This document shows positions 35,796 through 45,914 of a stretch of 64,000 nt of DNA, one piece after another. The position numbers and the translations under genes are program-made. Below the pieces are notes generated by a model. The model made no database searches. It saw only the letters and a program-made list of their open reading frames with translations, and was not told the DNA's origin. The stretch is from Heritiera littoralis (lineage: Eukaryota; Streptophyta; Magnoliopsida; Malvales; Malvaceae). The stretch lies in NCBI GenBank assembly GCA_031772115.1, contig JAPDPK010000022.1, positions 372,001 through 436,000 of the forward strand, written 5' to 3'. The first letter of the stretch is position 1, and the number at the start of each line of letters is the position of its first letter.

Positions 35796-35872
35796 ATGTA
35801 TGTGCGCGCAAGCCCAGCTTGTGCGTGGTGCCCGTGTGATGCTAGTTTTACGCACATTCAGTTGCGCAGAAG
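35796..35872 (-). repeat. Remnant GCGCAAG array in intron 1 of the M3 transposase gene
   Basis: Only a few diverged units remain (GTGCGCGCAAGCCCAGCTTGTGCG, split here by decay), at the conserved intron 1 position directly downstream of the acidic exon 1. Confidence 0.65.
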
Positions 35873-36289
35873 CAAAACCGAAAAAAAAATCACAAAATCT
35901 TACCTCTTCCTCTTCTCTTTCAGTTTCTTCACTTTCATACTCTTCATAGTTATCATAATAGCTACTCTCACTTATATTTTTCAATTTTTTGAAGGAAAAT
36001 AGAATGATTGAGGAAGGAAAATGAGAAACGTAGACTACAGCAGCTAAAACAAGAATAGCATAACTGAAGGGAGGGAAAAAAGTGAGTTGTAGACTACATT
36101 TTAGTATAGAATATTAATGTCGTTTTACATGGGGATATTTTTGTCTTTTAATGCATTGTAGTAGAAAGAGCAAAAAATGTAATGCATTTAGAATTTCCCA
36201 CGTTTTGCTAAACATACCCCATCCATACAAACCTATTAACTAAAGGACACTTTTAACTATCTGCCTTCCTCCGCCCGCCAACTCCTCTT

Positions 36290-36375
36290 TCCTTTTTCCT
36301 CCTTCTCCTTCTCCTTCTCCTTCTCCTCCTTCCTTCTCCTTCTCCTCCTTCCTTCTTCCTCCTTCCTGGTTTGTT
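36290..36375 (+). repeat. M4 polypyrimidine tract
   Basis: CTCCTTCTC repeats lie at the place equivalent to 5382-5485 in M1, between the left terminus and the GC-rich array. Confidence 0.75.
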
Positions 36376-36435
36376 TGAGGCTGCTGCTTAGGTATCGATC
36401 CTCCTCGGTTTTACAAGTTAGGGAAAAGGGGGAAA

Positions 36436-36730
36436 GTGCCACCTGTACGAGGCTCAGCCCCGTGCAAGGACTCTTGCGTGAGGCTACCGATCTCGCTCAG
36501 GTGGCTCACCTGCGCTAGGTCCTGCAAGGAAAAGCCTCGTGCAAGGCAAGCAGCCTCGCGTAAGTTCCCTTGCATGGTGAAAGCTTCTCCACGTAGGGCC
36601 TCATGCCCTTGGGTGAGGTCGGGCCTCGTGCCCTTGGGTGAGGTCGGGCCTCGTGCCTTGCATGAGACTGGGCCTTGTGCAGGTGAGCCACCTGTGCGAG
36701 ACCAGTAGCCTCGCGTAAGGGTCCTTTCGC
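36436..36730 (+). repeat. M4 left subterminal array (diverged GCGCAAG type)
   Basis: Units such as CTCGTGCAAGG, CTCGCGTAAG and a 28-bp direct repeat ending GTGAGGTCGGGCCTCGTGCC (36590-36660) replace the cleaner palindromes of M1. Position relative to the PMD gene is conserved. Confidence 0.65.
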
Positions 36731-37748
36731 GATTATTTTGTGGTTTTGGCTACTTTCTGCAAGCTTGGTTTCTATGATTTTTAATTTCCTCATTTGACTG
36801 AAGTTTGTAATTATACAATCTATTGCCACCATCTCCTTTCGATTGATGCCATCAATCTCTACAAGCTATTGCATTGTAAGACTATTGCCACCAAGTATAT
36901 GCTTGATGAATCTTAATTAATGATAAATTTAAAGTTGCACAATTAAGAATTTGCTATGTTCTATTAAAGCATTCTCAGAAAGATAAATAATGTGATATAT
37001 TATCTCTTTCAACAAGAAGATAATGCTTACACTTCACCTTCATATATGTATACACTTGACAAATTCTAATTTGTTGACATTCATGTCTGAAACATGTGTC
37101 AGATAGTAATCAAACCAGGAGGACAGGAAAAATCTTGATTAAATCAAAGTAGATATCAAAAAAAAATATTTATACTTGTCATGATCTGCTTATTTGAGTT
37201 CTAAGTTCATAGATCTAAGGATCAATTTTACAAAGTAAATATATATTCGACAAAATAAGTAGTCAATGATGGAGTTAAGTGACTAACAAAAAAAAATTTT
37301 TATTTACACTTGCTTACAATGTACACACATTTCGGACTATTATTTCTCACTTACTCTCACTTTGCACTACACATACCTCACGTCACTCACTCACACTTCC
37401 ACTCACTTGTACACTCTTTACTTCCTCATATACTTGCACTCAACTATTGCACACACTCTTCACACTTTGCTCACACCTCTCTATTAAATCAAGAAAATTG
37501 CAATATGTTTCTTCAAAACACAACAGTCAAAGCTCAATAATAGGTATTCTAAAGTGTATAAGTGAGTTTTGAATAAAATCAAGAACGTTAATAAGGAAGA
37601 GATATTGTTGAATGCACTTAGCGCCTTGGCTTTTAATTTTTTTATAACTATTTAAATATTTTTCTTTTTCAAACATGGCAATAACACGAAGTGGATGTTC
37701 ATCTCAAGGAAGACGACAGCGACTTACTGGCTTTGAGAGGAGACAACA

Positions 37749-40700
37749 TGTGATAACCGTAAATTTTTCCCTTTATTGGAAATTAGAAATATTGAAAATA
37801 AATATTGGAGAAATTAAATCAGAGGAAATAAATAAAATTTTGCGAGAATGGGATATGGGTGAAAATCCCGAGAAGTGAGGAAGTGAAAGAATTGGGAAAT
37901 TCGTATAAAGGAAAGTAAATTGGAAGTGAAGATAAAAATAATAGAGAGAGGAAAAGAATTAAATTGGATAAATTAAAATCCAAATTTAAATAAAGAAAAC
38001 GAGAAATGAAAATAAAGTATGTTTATATAATTACAAAAATTATAAATGTATTTTATACAAATACGTATGTATTTAAAATATTATTATTATACGTTGGTAT
38101 ATATATAGAAATATATACTATTTCGTAAATTTAAATAATACATATGTATGTAAACATAATATTTTATGTGTATATATAATTATATAAATACACATAGAAG
38201 AAAGGTAAATGTGGTTTTATATTAAAATTTATATGTATAAATATTGTATTATAACATTTATATAAATTGTATATGTAAATGTTGTTTATTTTAAAATATA
38301 TAAATATACATATATACATATATACTAGATATATGTTTGTAATATAAAATATATATAATTCATATATAATATATAGTGTATTACATTATGTATATGAAAT
38401 ATTACATGTATAACATATAGTATATATTATATATGTATAAAATATATTGTATAGCATATAGTAAGTTATATACTAAAAAGGGAAAGTAAATAAACAAAAA
38501 AGGAAACAAAATAAAAGGGAAACAAAAGACCAGAATCGGGTTTCCCGATTCTGGCTCCGGAAGAAGCTGCCCCGTCAACGGCCGCCGGAGAAGGAAAGGA
38601 GAAGGGGGAAGAGAAACGTCGACGCCAGCAAAGGAAGAGGAAGCCGACGCCAATGCCGGCGAAGTGAAACGGAGAAAAATCGAAGAGAAAACAGAAGTAA
38701 AAGCCAGAAGAGAAAAGAAAATGGCCGATGGCGGTGCTAGCCGAATCGGTGGCCGCCACTGCCACCGAAGCACCGCCGGAGGGAGAGGAACACGATGGAA
38801 GCCACCGGAGGCGCAATGAACGGCGGAGGAGGGCCGGCAAAGAGGAAGGAGAAACCGAACCTATTCCGCCTCGATCCGCCGCCGTGCTGCCTATCCAGGG
38901 CAAACGGAGGGCACCGGCAAGTTCGTCTCGATGCTGGCCAGCTGAGGGACGTCCGAACCGCCGGAGAACCGGCGCTGGCGAGGAACCGGCGAGGAAGGGC
39001 ACTGGACCAGTCTGAATCGGCCTGACCGGGAAAGGAAGGAAAAAAAAAGAAAAGAAAAAGAAAAAAAAAGAAAGAGAAAGAAAAGAAAAAAAAAAGAAAG
39101 GAAAGAAAAAGAAAAGAGGAAAAAGGAAGAAAAAGAGGAAAAAAGGAAAATTTCGGGAATTTGAAAAATTCTCGGAAATTCGACAACCCGGACATTTACG
39201 AAAATTCAGTAAGAAATTTCCCGGAAATTTAATTTCAAAAAAATTAAATAAATTATGAAAAAATTCTAAAAATTAGAATTTTAATTCCAGAAATTATTTT
39301 CAGCAATCGAGATAAGGAATCGGGAGAAAAGGACTGCGGGCGCGATCGATAAGAGGAAGTCGTCGACCCGAAAAAGGTAAGGGATGCATGTGCAGCACTG
39401 TAAGGATACTCAGTCTGCATATTTTAAATTGAAATATTTTATGCAAATATTTTATGAAAATTATTATGATGCATGATTTGCTGAAAATAATTTGGGAAGA
39501 AGTACTAGCTGAAAGATTTAAAACTGTATTTTTCCGTGCAGGAGGTTAGTAAATCGGCAGCCGTTATGCTGTCGAAAATTTTAGAAAAACTTTATAAAAT
39601 CATATTAAGTGATTTTATTTCCGAATTTCGATAGTAAATCACGAAACATGAGGAAATTACTAAATTTCATAAAACATGAATATAATGAGATGAAATTTTA
39701 AAATATTCATGTATTCGAGAATGGTGACAACGAAATCACCGAAAATTCTCGAAATAGATAAATTACACGAAATACGAGACGAAAGATGAAGTGAAATATA
39801 GTGAATATTTTTATGAATATTTTTATAAATATTCACTAAAGGATTTTAACCCTTATGGTTTTAAATTATGGAATTTTATATTTATATAAATTCCATATAA
39901 GTTTATTTTATGATGAAAACTACGGTTTTGAGATTGGTTGGCATTCCTATCATGCGGATGCATGATATGTGATATGTTTAGTCCCGGTCGACACCTGATC
40001 CGCAACCCACAACGGACAATAAAGATTATGGTCATAGATTTGACCGGTTTATTTCTGTACCCTTCGAGGTTATAGTATGATAAGATTGATGTCTATCTTA
40101 GACTCCATAAATGATAGTCGATGTGTTAGTAAAGGCCAAACCGAGCAAAGACTCGAGTTCCGAACCGTGGGAGCCACCTCTAGAGTCCTTCGGGAACTAA
40201 GTGCTACACGAGTTTAGATGTGTTAATAAGAAATTTCTGTACCGTGGGAGCCACCTCTAGAGTCCTTTGGGAACTAAGTGCTACACGAGTTTCTATGTGT
40301 TAATAAGAAATTTCTGTACCATGGGAGCCACCTCTAGAGTCCTTCGGGAACTAAGTGCTACACGAGTTTCGATGTGCTAATAAGAAATTTCTATACCATG
40401 GGAGCCACCTCTAGAGTCCTTCGGGAACTAAGTGCTACACGAGTTTCGATGTGTTAATAAGAAATTTCTGTACCGTGTGAGCCACCGCTAGAATCCTTTG
40501 AGCACTAAGTGCTACACGAGTTCCTCGATATGACACTTAACTCCATTGTTAGTTAGAATGGATGTCGTAACTGAATTAGTGAATTGGGGCTTACGCCTAA
40601 AGTGATTAAGTAATCGGTTATATGGGAATAGATTTTAATAGCTTATTTTGCTCTTTAAAGGACGATACTAATTAAGAGAGTACATTAAAACACGAAATGA

Positions 40701-41382
40701 GTTTTAAAGAAATAAGATGATGATTTAACTAACATTTTTTTTCAAGGAATATACGAATATTAATTATTTTATTTGAATGCTTTATTTCGTAGAAGCATTA
40801 ATTTGAAAAGAATATGAAAAAGGTTATGAAAGATTGAAAAGGATAAGGATTTATTAATTCAAAACAAAATGAAAATTTCTCTCTACAGTTGCTTCTAGGT
40901 TCCGTAACAAGTATGGTATTCTAAAATACCTACCTTACTCTATTCGGATCCCTAGCCGACTGTAGTATCCTTCCTACATGCGAGCCTAGAGCCCATAGGA
41001 AAAATGAAAAAGATTTTCAGCATATAGGAAGCTGAGTATCAAGTGAGGCATATAATTCTCTTACTGAGCCGTGGTTTTGCTCACCCCTTAATTTTCAACA
41101 TTGCAGGTTTTGATGAATGTGAGTTCAATGGATTGTGGATCCTGGCTGTACACGAAGGACAATGTGTCAGACTGACTGATTATTTGAGGTATGATCATTT
41201 ATTCTCTGTATTTAGACACGTCAATAGTACTACTTATCTGATTAGTAACGATAGGGGATGTGTATAATATAAACAATATTATGTAAAATTGTTTAACAGT
41301 CAGTACAAGTGAAGTATCGCAGACAGCCCAACCGGTTAAGTTGTGTATAAGAAGATGAAAAATGTGGTCACGGGTCGTGACA
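37749..41382 (+). mobile_element. Solo LTR, 3.6 kb, of a Ty3/gypsy-like element
   Basis: It begins TGTGATAACCGTAAATTT and ends GGTCACGGGTCGTGACA. The flanks are CAACA (37744-37748) and CAACG (41383-41387), a 5-bp TSD with one change at a CG. No gag or pol motif is present over 3,634 bp, so this is an LTR left after LTR-LTR recombination. It contains an AT-rich first third, a GC-rich segment (about 38530-39030), a purine tract (39030-39150) and a 77-bp tandem array. The very long LTR with these termini is reminiscent of Tekay/Del chromoviruses; strand and family are inferred. Confidence 0.8.
40167..40551 (+). repeat. Five tandem 77-bp units inside the solo LTR
   Basis: Units start at 40167, 40244, 40321, 40398 and 40475, exactly 77 bp apart. 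Each contains GGGAGCCACCTCTAGAGTCC, GGGAACTAAGTGCTACACGA and GTGTTAATAAGAAATTTCT. The last copy is the most diverged. Confidence 0.93.
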
Positions 41383-42923
41383 CAACGAGTTAGGAGTATC
41401 AGGCCGAGCAGGCTAAGCAGGCAGATTCAAATGATGTAGAGGAGGAAGTCGAGTCTTGTCCTGGAGGCCCGATTGATACCTCAATTCTTAGAAGTTTTAG
41501 ATCACATGTTGCTTTTGCAATATGGGATGGACAAGTAATTCTCCTTGCTAAAATTTGATAATATTTGTTGTTTTTGCAATATGTGATCACGTGTTGCTTT
41601 TGAAATGATTTTATTATTTGTTGTTTTTGATATAGGAGCATGGCAATTTGAAAGTCCTTAATCATAGCCAGCAAATCTCTCAATGGATTTTAGACGATGA
41701 TCGGTCTCATATTCGCTCTTGGGTGCACACTTTTTGTAGATAAGAGTGGATCGCATGTTGTCGTATCATTATTGTCCTGTTTAGAAGATCTACCGGTTAT
41801 CAATGAATACGCGTGGGGTGCAGGTGCTCTTGCTCATATGTATAGACAGATGGGTCTTGCATGGGATTGGCGGCTATATGACCCTTTTACAGGTATTATA
41901 ATTTACTTTATTTAAATAACTTGTTAATTATAATTTGTTTGTTTATAATTTATTAATGATTAATGTTTTATTTGATGTAGGCTTGGATTTATGAGCACTT
42001 TCCTTCGTTGAGTCTGGAGGTGGACTTCAACTACAAGGATAGTATGCCTCGAGCTCGACGATGGAAGCCACGTAGTTATGGCCAAGATGTGAAGGTCTTG
42101 CGAGAACAGCTAGATGACCTCCAATGTAATCAGGTGTGCTGGGATCCTTATGCAGATAGTTGGAGACATCATTCGTTGCCTCCGATCACATTTTTCATTG
42201 TCTGCTTACAAGCTGGGGATGTCGTGGAGCCGTATCATCTAGAGAGAGTGTTAAGGCAGTGGGGCTATGTACAGACTATACCTCCGAGACCTTTAGCGCC
42301 ATTTAGAGTACAAAAAGGTAGTACGAGCACCACTTATGATGTTGTTTATCAGTTTATGGATCAATTATGGTAAAGATGGCCTATGTATGTCCTCACAAAA
42401 GAGAATAGAGGGCGAAAGTGTGTGATCCCAGGAGAGACAGCTCCAGACTATATGGCTTGGTACGACTCCATTTCTCATCAATTCGTACAAAACCCAACAA
42501 GCAGATTGAGGTTTCAAGCTCCCATAATCGATTCTGATTATTCTAGTGTAAGTTATTAACACTAAATCCTAAGTGAATAAAATTTTTTCATACTAATTGA
42601 TTTGATAAAATTTCTTTCATGTATTGTCTTGCAGCGTGTGTCGAGGGCAATGTCTCGTATTGAATTACTCATTAGTGGCAACAAAGATATGGAGACATGA
42701 CAAAGGGACTTTACGACCTACGTGACATATTATTTGGGTCATCAGATACTGCTTCATCCTCAACTCCTCCTCCAGCTCTATCAAAGATAGCTCCTCCTCC
42801 AACTCCTCCACCAGTTACATCAGAGATAGCCTTTCCACCAGCTCTTATTTCTTCGGAGACAGCTCCACCAGTTACATTAGAGATAGCTTCTCCACCAGTT
42901 ACATCAGAGATAGCTCCTCCACC

Positions 42924-44337
42924 AATAACAATGATGAAGGTGTTGAATTAGAAGACATAAAGCTTTTTAGCTTCTCTAATGCCCAGTGTAGTTGTCAATG
43001 CGCTCAGCCTCCATGTAAACAAATGCAACCGAAAAAGTTAAATTTGTACATGTTACACCAACAATCTCAAGGAGTGAGAGTCGATATCTATTAGTTTTAT
43101 ATGTACAATGCATAACTAATACATTGGGAAAAGCATTAAACAAATCTATAGCTGTTGGATGTGCCCAAAATAAGTCTCTAATACAATCACTTGACTCATC
43201 ACTCCTATGTCACTCAACATATTTACAATCATTCAAGTGTTTCATAGGTTGTTGCATCTGTGATCTACCAGCTTTGTCAACCATTTTATATTTTTATCGT
43301 GCATTGTAGAAGGTCTTTATGGTAGTTACATTCTTCTCATCATGTTGTTTCAACATCATTAATATTTTTCTTGGTTTTGCCATAGCATTTATCATACCAC
43401 CCACCATACTTTGCTCTTGCACTGTCACTCAACCAGCAAAGGAATGTCTTTCTAACTGTTGTGCAGCCAAATGATTATGCATCTCATATACTACTTTCAC
43501 TGCCCAATCATCGTTCTCATTCAATTTCACCCCTAGTAACTCGAATGGACAATTACACTTCTTTGTTCCCATTCCCAAGCGATGGAATTCATCTCTATTT
43601 GACTTATACGTTCCATTCCTTTCACATACAAGTCGAACTTTAGGTCTTTTTCGGGGAACACCAACTTCCGATAATCTTATCACAACAACACTAAGTCTCT
43701 TCCAGGCTCTTTAGCCCATGTGATCAAGGCATTTCAACTATTGAAAACCCAAAACAAAATAAATTTAATAATTAGTTTTTTTCTACTATATTTGTATTAA
43801 AACATTATATTAATTTTAAAACTACTTACTTGGTTAGTAATAAATGCATGAGTACAGTCAAATATTTCCTCATAGACACTTTTCCATTTTGTGCTATACA
43901 CTATCATTTTGTCACTCTGCAAATATTAAACAAAGTCATTAATTATAATTATTGTTATAATAAATAATATAATAAAAAATTAATTATAATTATCAAAATA
44001 TAGCTGTTGCAAAAAGAGGTTTTTTAGCGCAAGCGGCACATTTCAGCACAAGTACTTGCACTGAACAGTTATTTAGCTTGCATGGAAATGATAGATCCGC
44101 GCAAACTAGCTTGCTCTGAAACTTCATTTTAGCGCAAGCTTGCGCGGAAATGAAACATATGCGCAAGTAAACTTGTGCTAAGGTGGCTTTGTTGCGCAAA
44201 TCCAATTGCGTGGCAGGCAAAACCGAGAGAACAAAAAACATTTTTACCTCTTCTCCTTCATCTGCTTCTACACTTTCAATAAGGCTTTCATATTCTTCAT
44301 AGCTATCATAATAGCTACCCTCACTAAGATTTTCCAT
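42924..44337 (-). pseudogene. M4 transposase gene, N-terminal half only
   Basis: Exon 1 is 44248-44337 (MENLSEGSYYDSYEEYES...), exon 2 43830-43916, and exon 3 runs from about 43749 to the deletion point near 42924. It keeps the WAVKVVYEMHNHLAAQQLERHSF block and the first catalytic Asp region (minus-strand equivalent near 43110). It stops in the middle of the core at the second Asp region. The SWIM and OTU domains are absent. The exon 3 acceptor, CAG in M1, reads GGG here (near 43750), and stops are present. It joins head-on to PMD exon 4 of the opposite strand. Confidence 0.82.
44012..44212 (-). repeat. GCGCAAG array in intron 1 of the M4 transposase gene
   Basis: Units like AGCGCAAGCTTGCGCGGAAAT and GCGCAAGTAAACTTGTGC, at the same intron position as in M1-M3. 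Confidence 0.8.
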
Positions 44338-44509
44338 TTTTTTGGAAAGCAAATGAAATTTAAGGTATGAAAGGCAAGAGTGATGAAGAAGTGATAGAAG
44401 AAAAAGCAGAAACAGAAGAAAAAGTGGGAAAAGTAATATTCATAAGTGTTTTTATATGATATAAATATTGTTTTTTTATAGTATACAATATTTGTGCTCT
44501 AAAATTTTA

Positions 44510-44720
44510 ACGCGCGCAAGGATTTTTTGCAATAGCGCAAGTGTTCTTGCGCGAAATCTATGTTGCCTGATTGAATGTTATCTGCACAAGAACACTTGCG
44601 CGAAATCATGATTTTCGCACAAGTGCTGTTGCTTAAACTTCATCTTTCTGCGCAAGTATTTATGCGTGCACTTGCGCGAACGTGTGCGGTTTGTGCAAGG
44701 ATACTTGCGTGAACCATGCA
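44510..44720 (+). repeat. M4 right subterminal GCGCAAG array
   Basis: Inverted units (GCGCAAGTGTTCTTGCGCGA, CACAAGAACACTTGCGCGA, GCGCAAGTATTTATGCGTGC) lie between the transposase start and the right terminus, matching the layout of M1. Confidence 0.82.
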
Positions 44721-44860
44721 TTTTTGAACAACAATTGTTGAGCAAGGGTCGTGACGACATGAAATTTTGCAAGGATAAAATCATCATTTGCAAAGATAAA
44801 TTCACTGTTAAAAAACGGGTAGGGTAAACTTAGTAGAACGGAGTGGATTTAGAATCTCTA

Positions 44861-44895
44861 CTTCGCTTGGTGGACGAGTCCACGATAAAGCGAAG
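44861..44895 (+). repeat. Perfect two-arm hairpin at the M4 insertion site
   Basis: CTTCGCTT (44861-44868) pairs with AAGCGAAG (44888-44895), and inside it GTGGAC (44870-44875) pairs with GTCCAC (44878-44883) around GA. The outer left arm lies in M4's right TSD, so the element cut host DNA at the foot of this inverted repeat. Confidence 0.75.
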
Positions 44896-44898
44896 AAA

Positions 44899-45001
44899 TG
44901 ACCATAGAGTCCGACTCGCGAGAGCTCTTGAGAGATCTGATGAAAAAAAGGACAAGGGCTGCAACGGCTATGGTGAAGAACAGAAGAGAGAGTGATGAAA
45001 T
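44899..45001 (+). CDS. Possible first coding exon of a host gene displaced by the MULE block
   Basis: ATG at 44899 opens a frame of about 34 codons (MTIESDSRELLRDLMKKRTR...), charged and non-repetitive, ending at a plausible donor ATT|GTAAAT at 45001/45002. A TAA lies in frame just upstream. Removing M1 and M4 would place this ATG about 170 bp downstream of the TATA-like box at 5132, a normal spacing for a promoter and leader. I do not recognise the product and could not find convincing further exons before the DCN1-like gene. It may be a truncated gene or chance. Confidence 0.3.
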
Positions 45002-45914
45002 TGTAAATTACAATTAGGTTAATTTACAATTAAATTGAGCCTTTTAGGGTGTTTTTTTAACTAAAAACAAAATTATTAACTTAAAATGCTGGTACCCTAA
45101 GGAAGTTATTTCAAACTGAAAAAGCTGGCTTTCGATGGCTGTCCAACATGGGCACATAAATAGCAGTGTTTATGATAGATCTTAGAAAATGGTCTTCACA
45201 GATCAATATGAAAGAAATATTACTAGAATCCATCGTTGAAGAGTCATCCTCAACGTTTGCAGATGCTTGGCAATGGCATCATTTGATCAGGCATGCTTAC
45301 AATGAAGCCAAACCTGTCACAACAGCCTGGAAATTGTTGATATTTCGGCCAAGACATTTTACGCAACTACCTTCTTGAAAAACGTGGCTGAACTTATATA
45401 AATAAGAGAAATCAGAAAAACGATCATATAAACCTAACATCTTTGCAATGTGATAAATAGTTTTGTTGATAACAAAACATCACAATCCAACATCTTTGAA
45501 GATCAAGACAAATTACTATTATAAATCTAGTTGGGCACAGTAACAAGTATAAATGATGGTGTTCCAATAGAAATACAATTCAATAAATTGAGACATCCTC
45601 CGCCATATTGTAACAAGAACAAGCAATTTTGGGAGGCAAGCTTCGGAGAAGACTGACATTTCGAAGGAAAAAGATATAAAGAGTAGCTGGAGAAGCATGG
45701 GTCCTCAGGACATTCCTGACAACAGATTATTCACAATAATTTTGATTAAAGAATGGCTCGCTTGGCCAATCTTTCAAATTGACTTGTGACTCAAAATAAA
45801 TAAAATCGATCTAGACAAAGGGAACTAAGAAAAGGAGGGGAACTTTAAAAAGCACCTGCTTTGATACATATGGGTTTACAGCTGAGAATCAAGTTGACCA
45901 AACCAAAAAAGATT
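45002..45914. other. Host interval downstream of the MULE block
   Basis: AT-rich sequence lies between the possible exon at 44899 and the stop codon of the DCN1-like gene. It must contain the DCN1-like 3' UTR and polyadenylation signal on the minus strand. An open frame at 45166-45378 lacks features that would support a gene. No transposon ends were seen. Confidence 0.4.

Larger units (their letters stand above)
23233..35984 (-). pseudogene. M3 transposase-SWIM-OTU gene, split by Copia-B
   Basis: The 5' part lies at 35266-35984. It has an acidic exon 1 (KNISESSYYDNYEEYES) whose ATG has become TTG, then exon 2 and the start of exon 3. The rest runs from 25621 down to 23233. Copia-B sits between them, at the VKVVCGM / HNHLAARQLE boundary. 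The transposase Asp motifs (VLVMDCTYKTNRYRLP, VIVTDRDLALM), the SWIM motif (CGCVIRGTHGLPCAHEI) and the OTU domain (SNGHCGFRAIAG, where Asp of DGHC is Asn) are recognisable. Frameshifts and stops occur near 35500, 25390, 25325, 24790 and 24220. It is a dead gene even without the insertion. Confidence 0.85.
12601..36199 (+). mobile_element. M3: Mutator-like element nested in M4, host of M2 and Copia-B
   Basis: The right end (36199) reverse-complements to GGGAAATTCTAAATGCATTA. The left end after M2 is GAGGCCTTCTAAATACACAC at 19746. The perfect 9-bp TSD ACGTTTTGC stands at 12592-12600 and 36200-36208. It becomes visible only when M2 is mentally removed. M3 lies 29 bp inside M4's left terminal repeat. 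It carries a PMD gene (20803-22871) and a transposase-OTU gene (23233-35984, minus). The latter is split by Copia-B between codons for Met and His of the GMHNHLAA motif. M3 is clearly more diverged from M1 and M2 than these are from each other. Confidence 0.82.
37675..42924 (+). pseudogene. M4 PMD gene, interrupted by a solo LTR and internally deleted
   Basis: Exon 1 begins MAITRSGCSSQGRRQRL at 37675, is split at 37748/41383 by the solo LTR and ends at 41534. Exon 2 (41636-41892) has lost roughly 400 bp relative to M1 at about 41718. The segment with the RWQPETNTFHMPFGEMT signature is gone, and DDDRSHIRS is joined to LGCTLFVDKS. Exon 3 (41981-42547) is nearly complete but has a TAA near 42371. 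Exon 4 starts at 42635, has a frameshift near 42695, and holds Ala/Pro/Thr-Ser-Glu-Ile-Ala repeats. Its 3' end is replaced by antisense transposase sequence at about 42924. The core PMD motif is lost. Confidence 0.85.
12572..44859 (+). mobile_element. M4: outer Mutator-like element, split by M3, internally deleted
   Basis: The left tip, 12572-12600 (AGAAATTTTAAATAAATCTC...), continues after M3 at 36209 (TAAACATACCCCATCC). Together they match the reverse complement of the right end at 44859 (AGAGATTCTAAATCC...TTTACCCTACCC). The TSD is ACTTCGCAT at 12563-12571 against ACTTCGCTT at 44860-44868, 8 of 9 matching. Without its inserts M4 would be about 5 kb. It keeps the 5' pyrimidine tract, GCGCAAG arrays, a broken PMD gene and the N-terminal half of the transposase gene. 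It lacks the SWIM and OTU part. A solo LTR sits in PMD exon 1. Confidence 0.8.

Noticed and set aside
36190..36210. M3 and M4 as tandem elements sharing one terminus
   Set aside because: The sequence GAATTTCCC could be read as both ends. The perfect M3 TSD (12592-12600 and 36200-36208) and the continuation of M4's terminal repeat at 12572 show nesting instead.
38402..39195. Open frames on both strands in the GC-rich part of the solo LTR
   Set aside because: Low-complexity composition, overlapping frames on both strands, no domain; typical of long LTR sequence.
44869..45060. Minus-strand frame with a hydrophobic segment running across the M4 insertion junction
   Set aside because: It needs the elements removed, has no start codon upstream of the hydrophobic part and no recognisable domain. 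The plus-strand exon reading is slightly better, though also weak.
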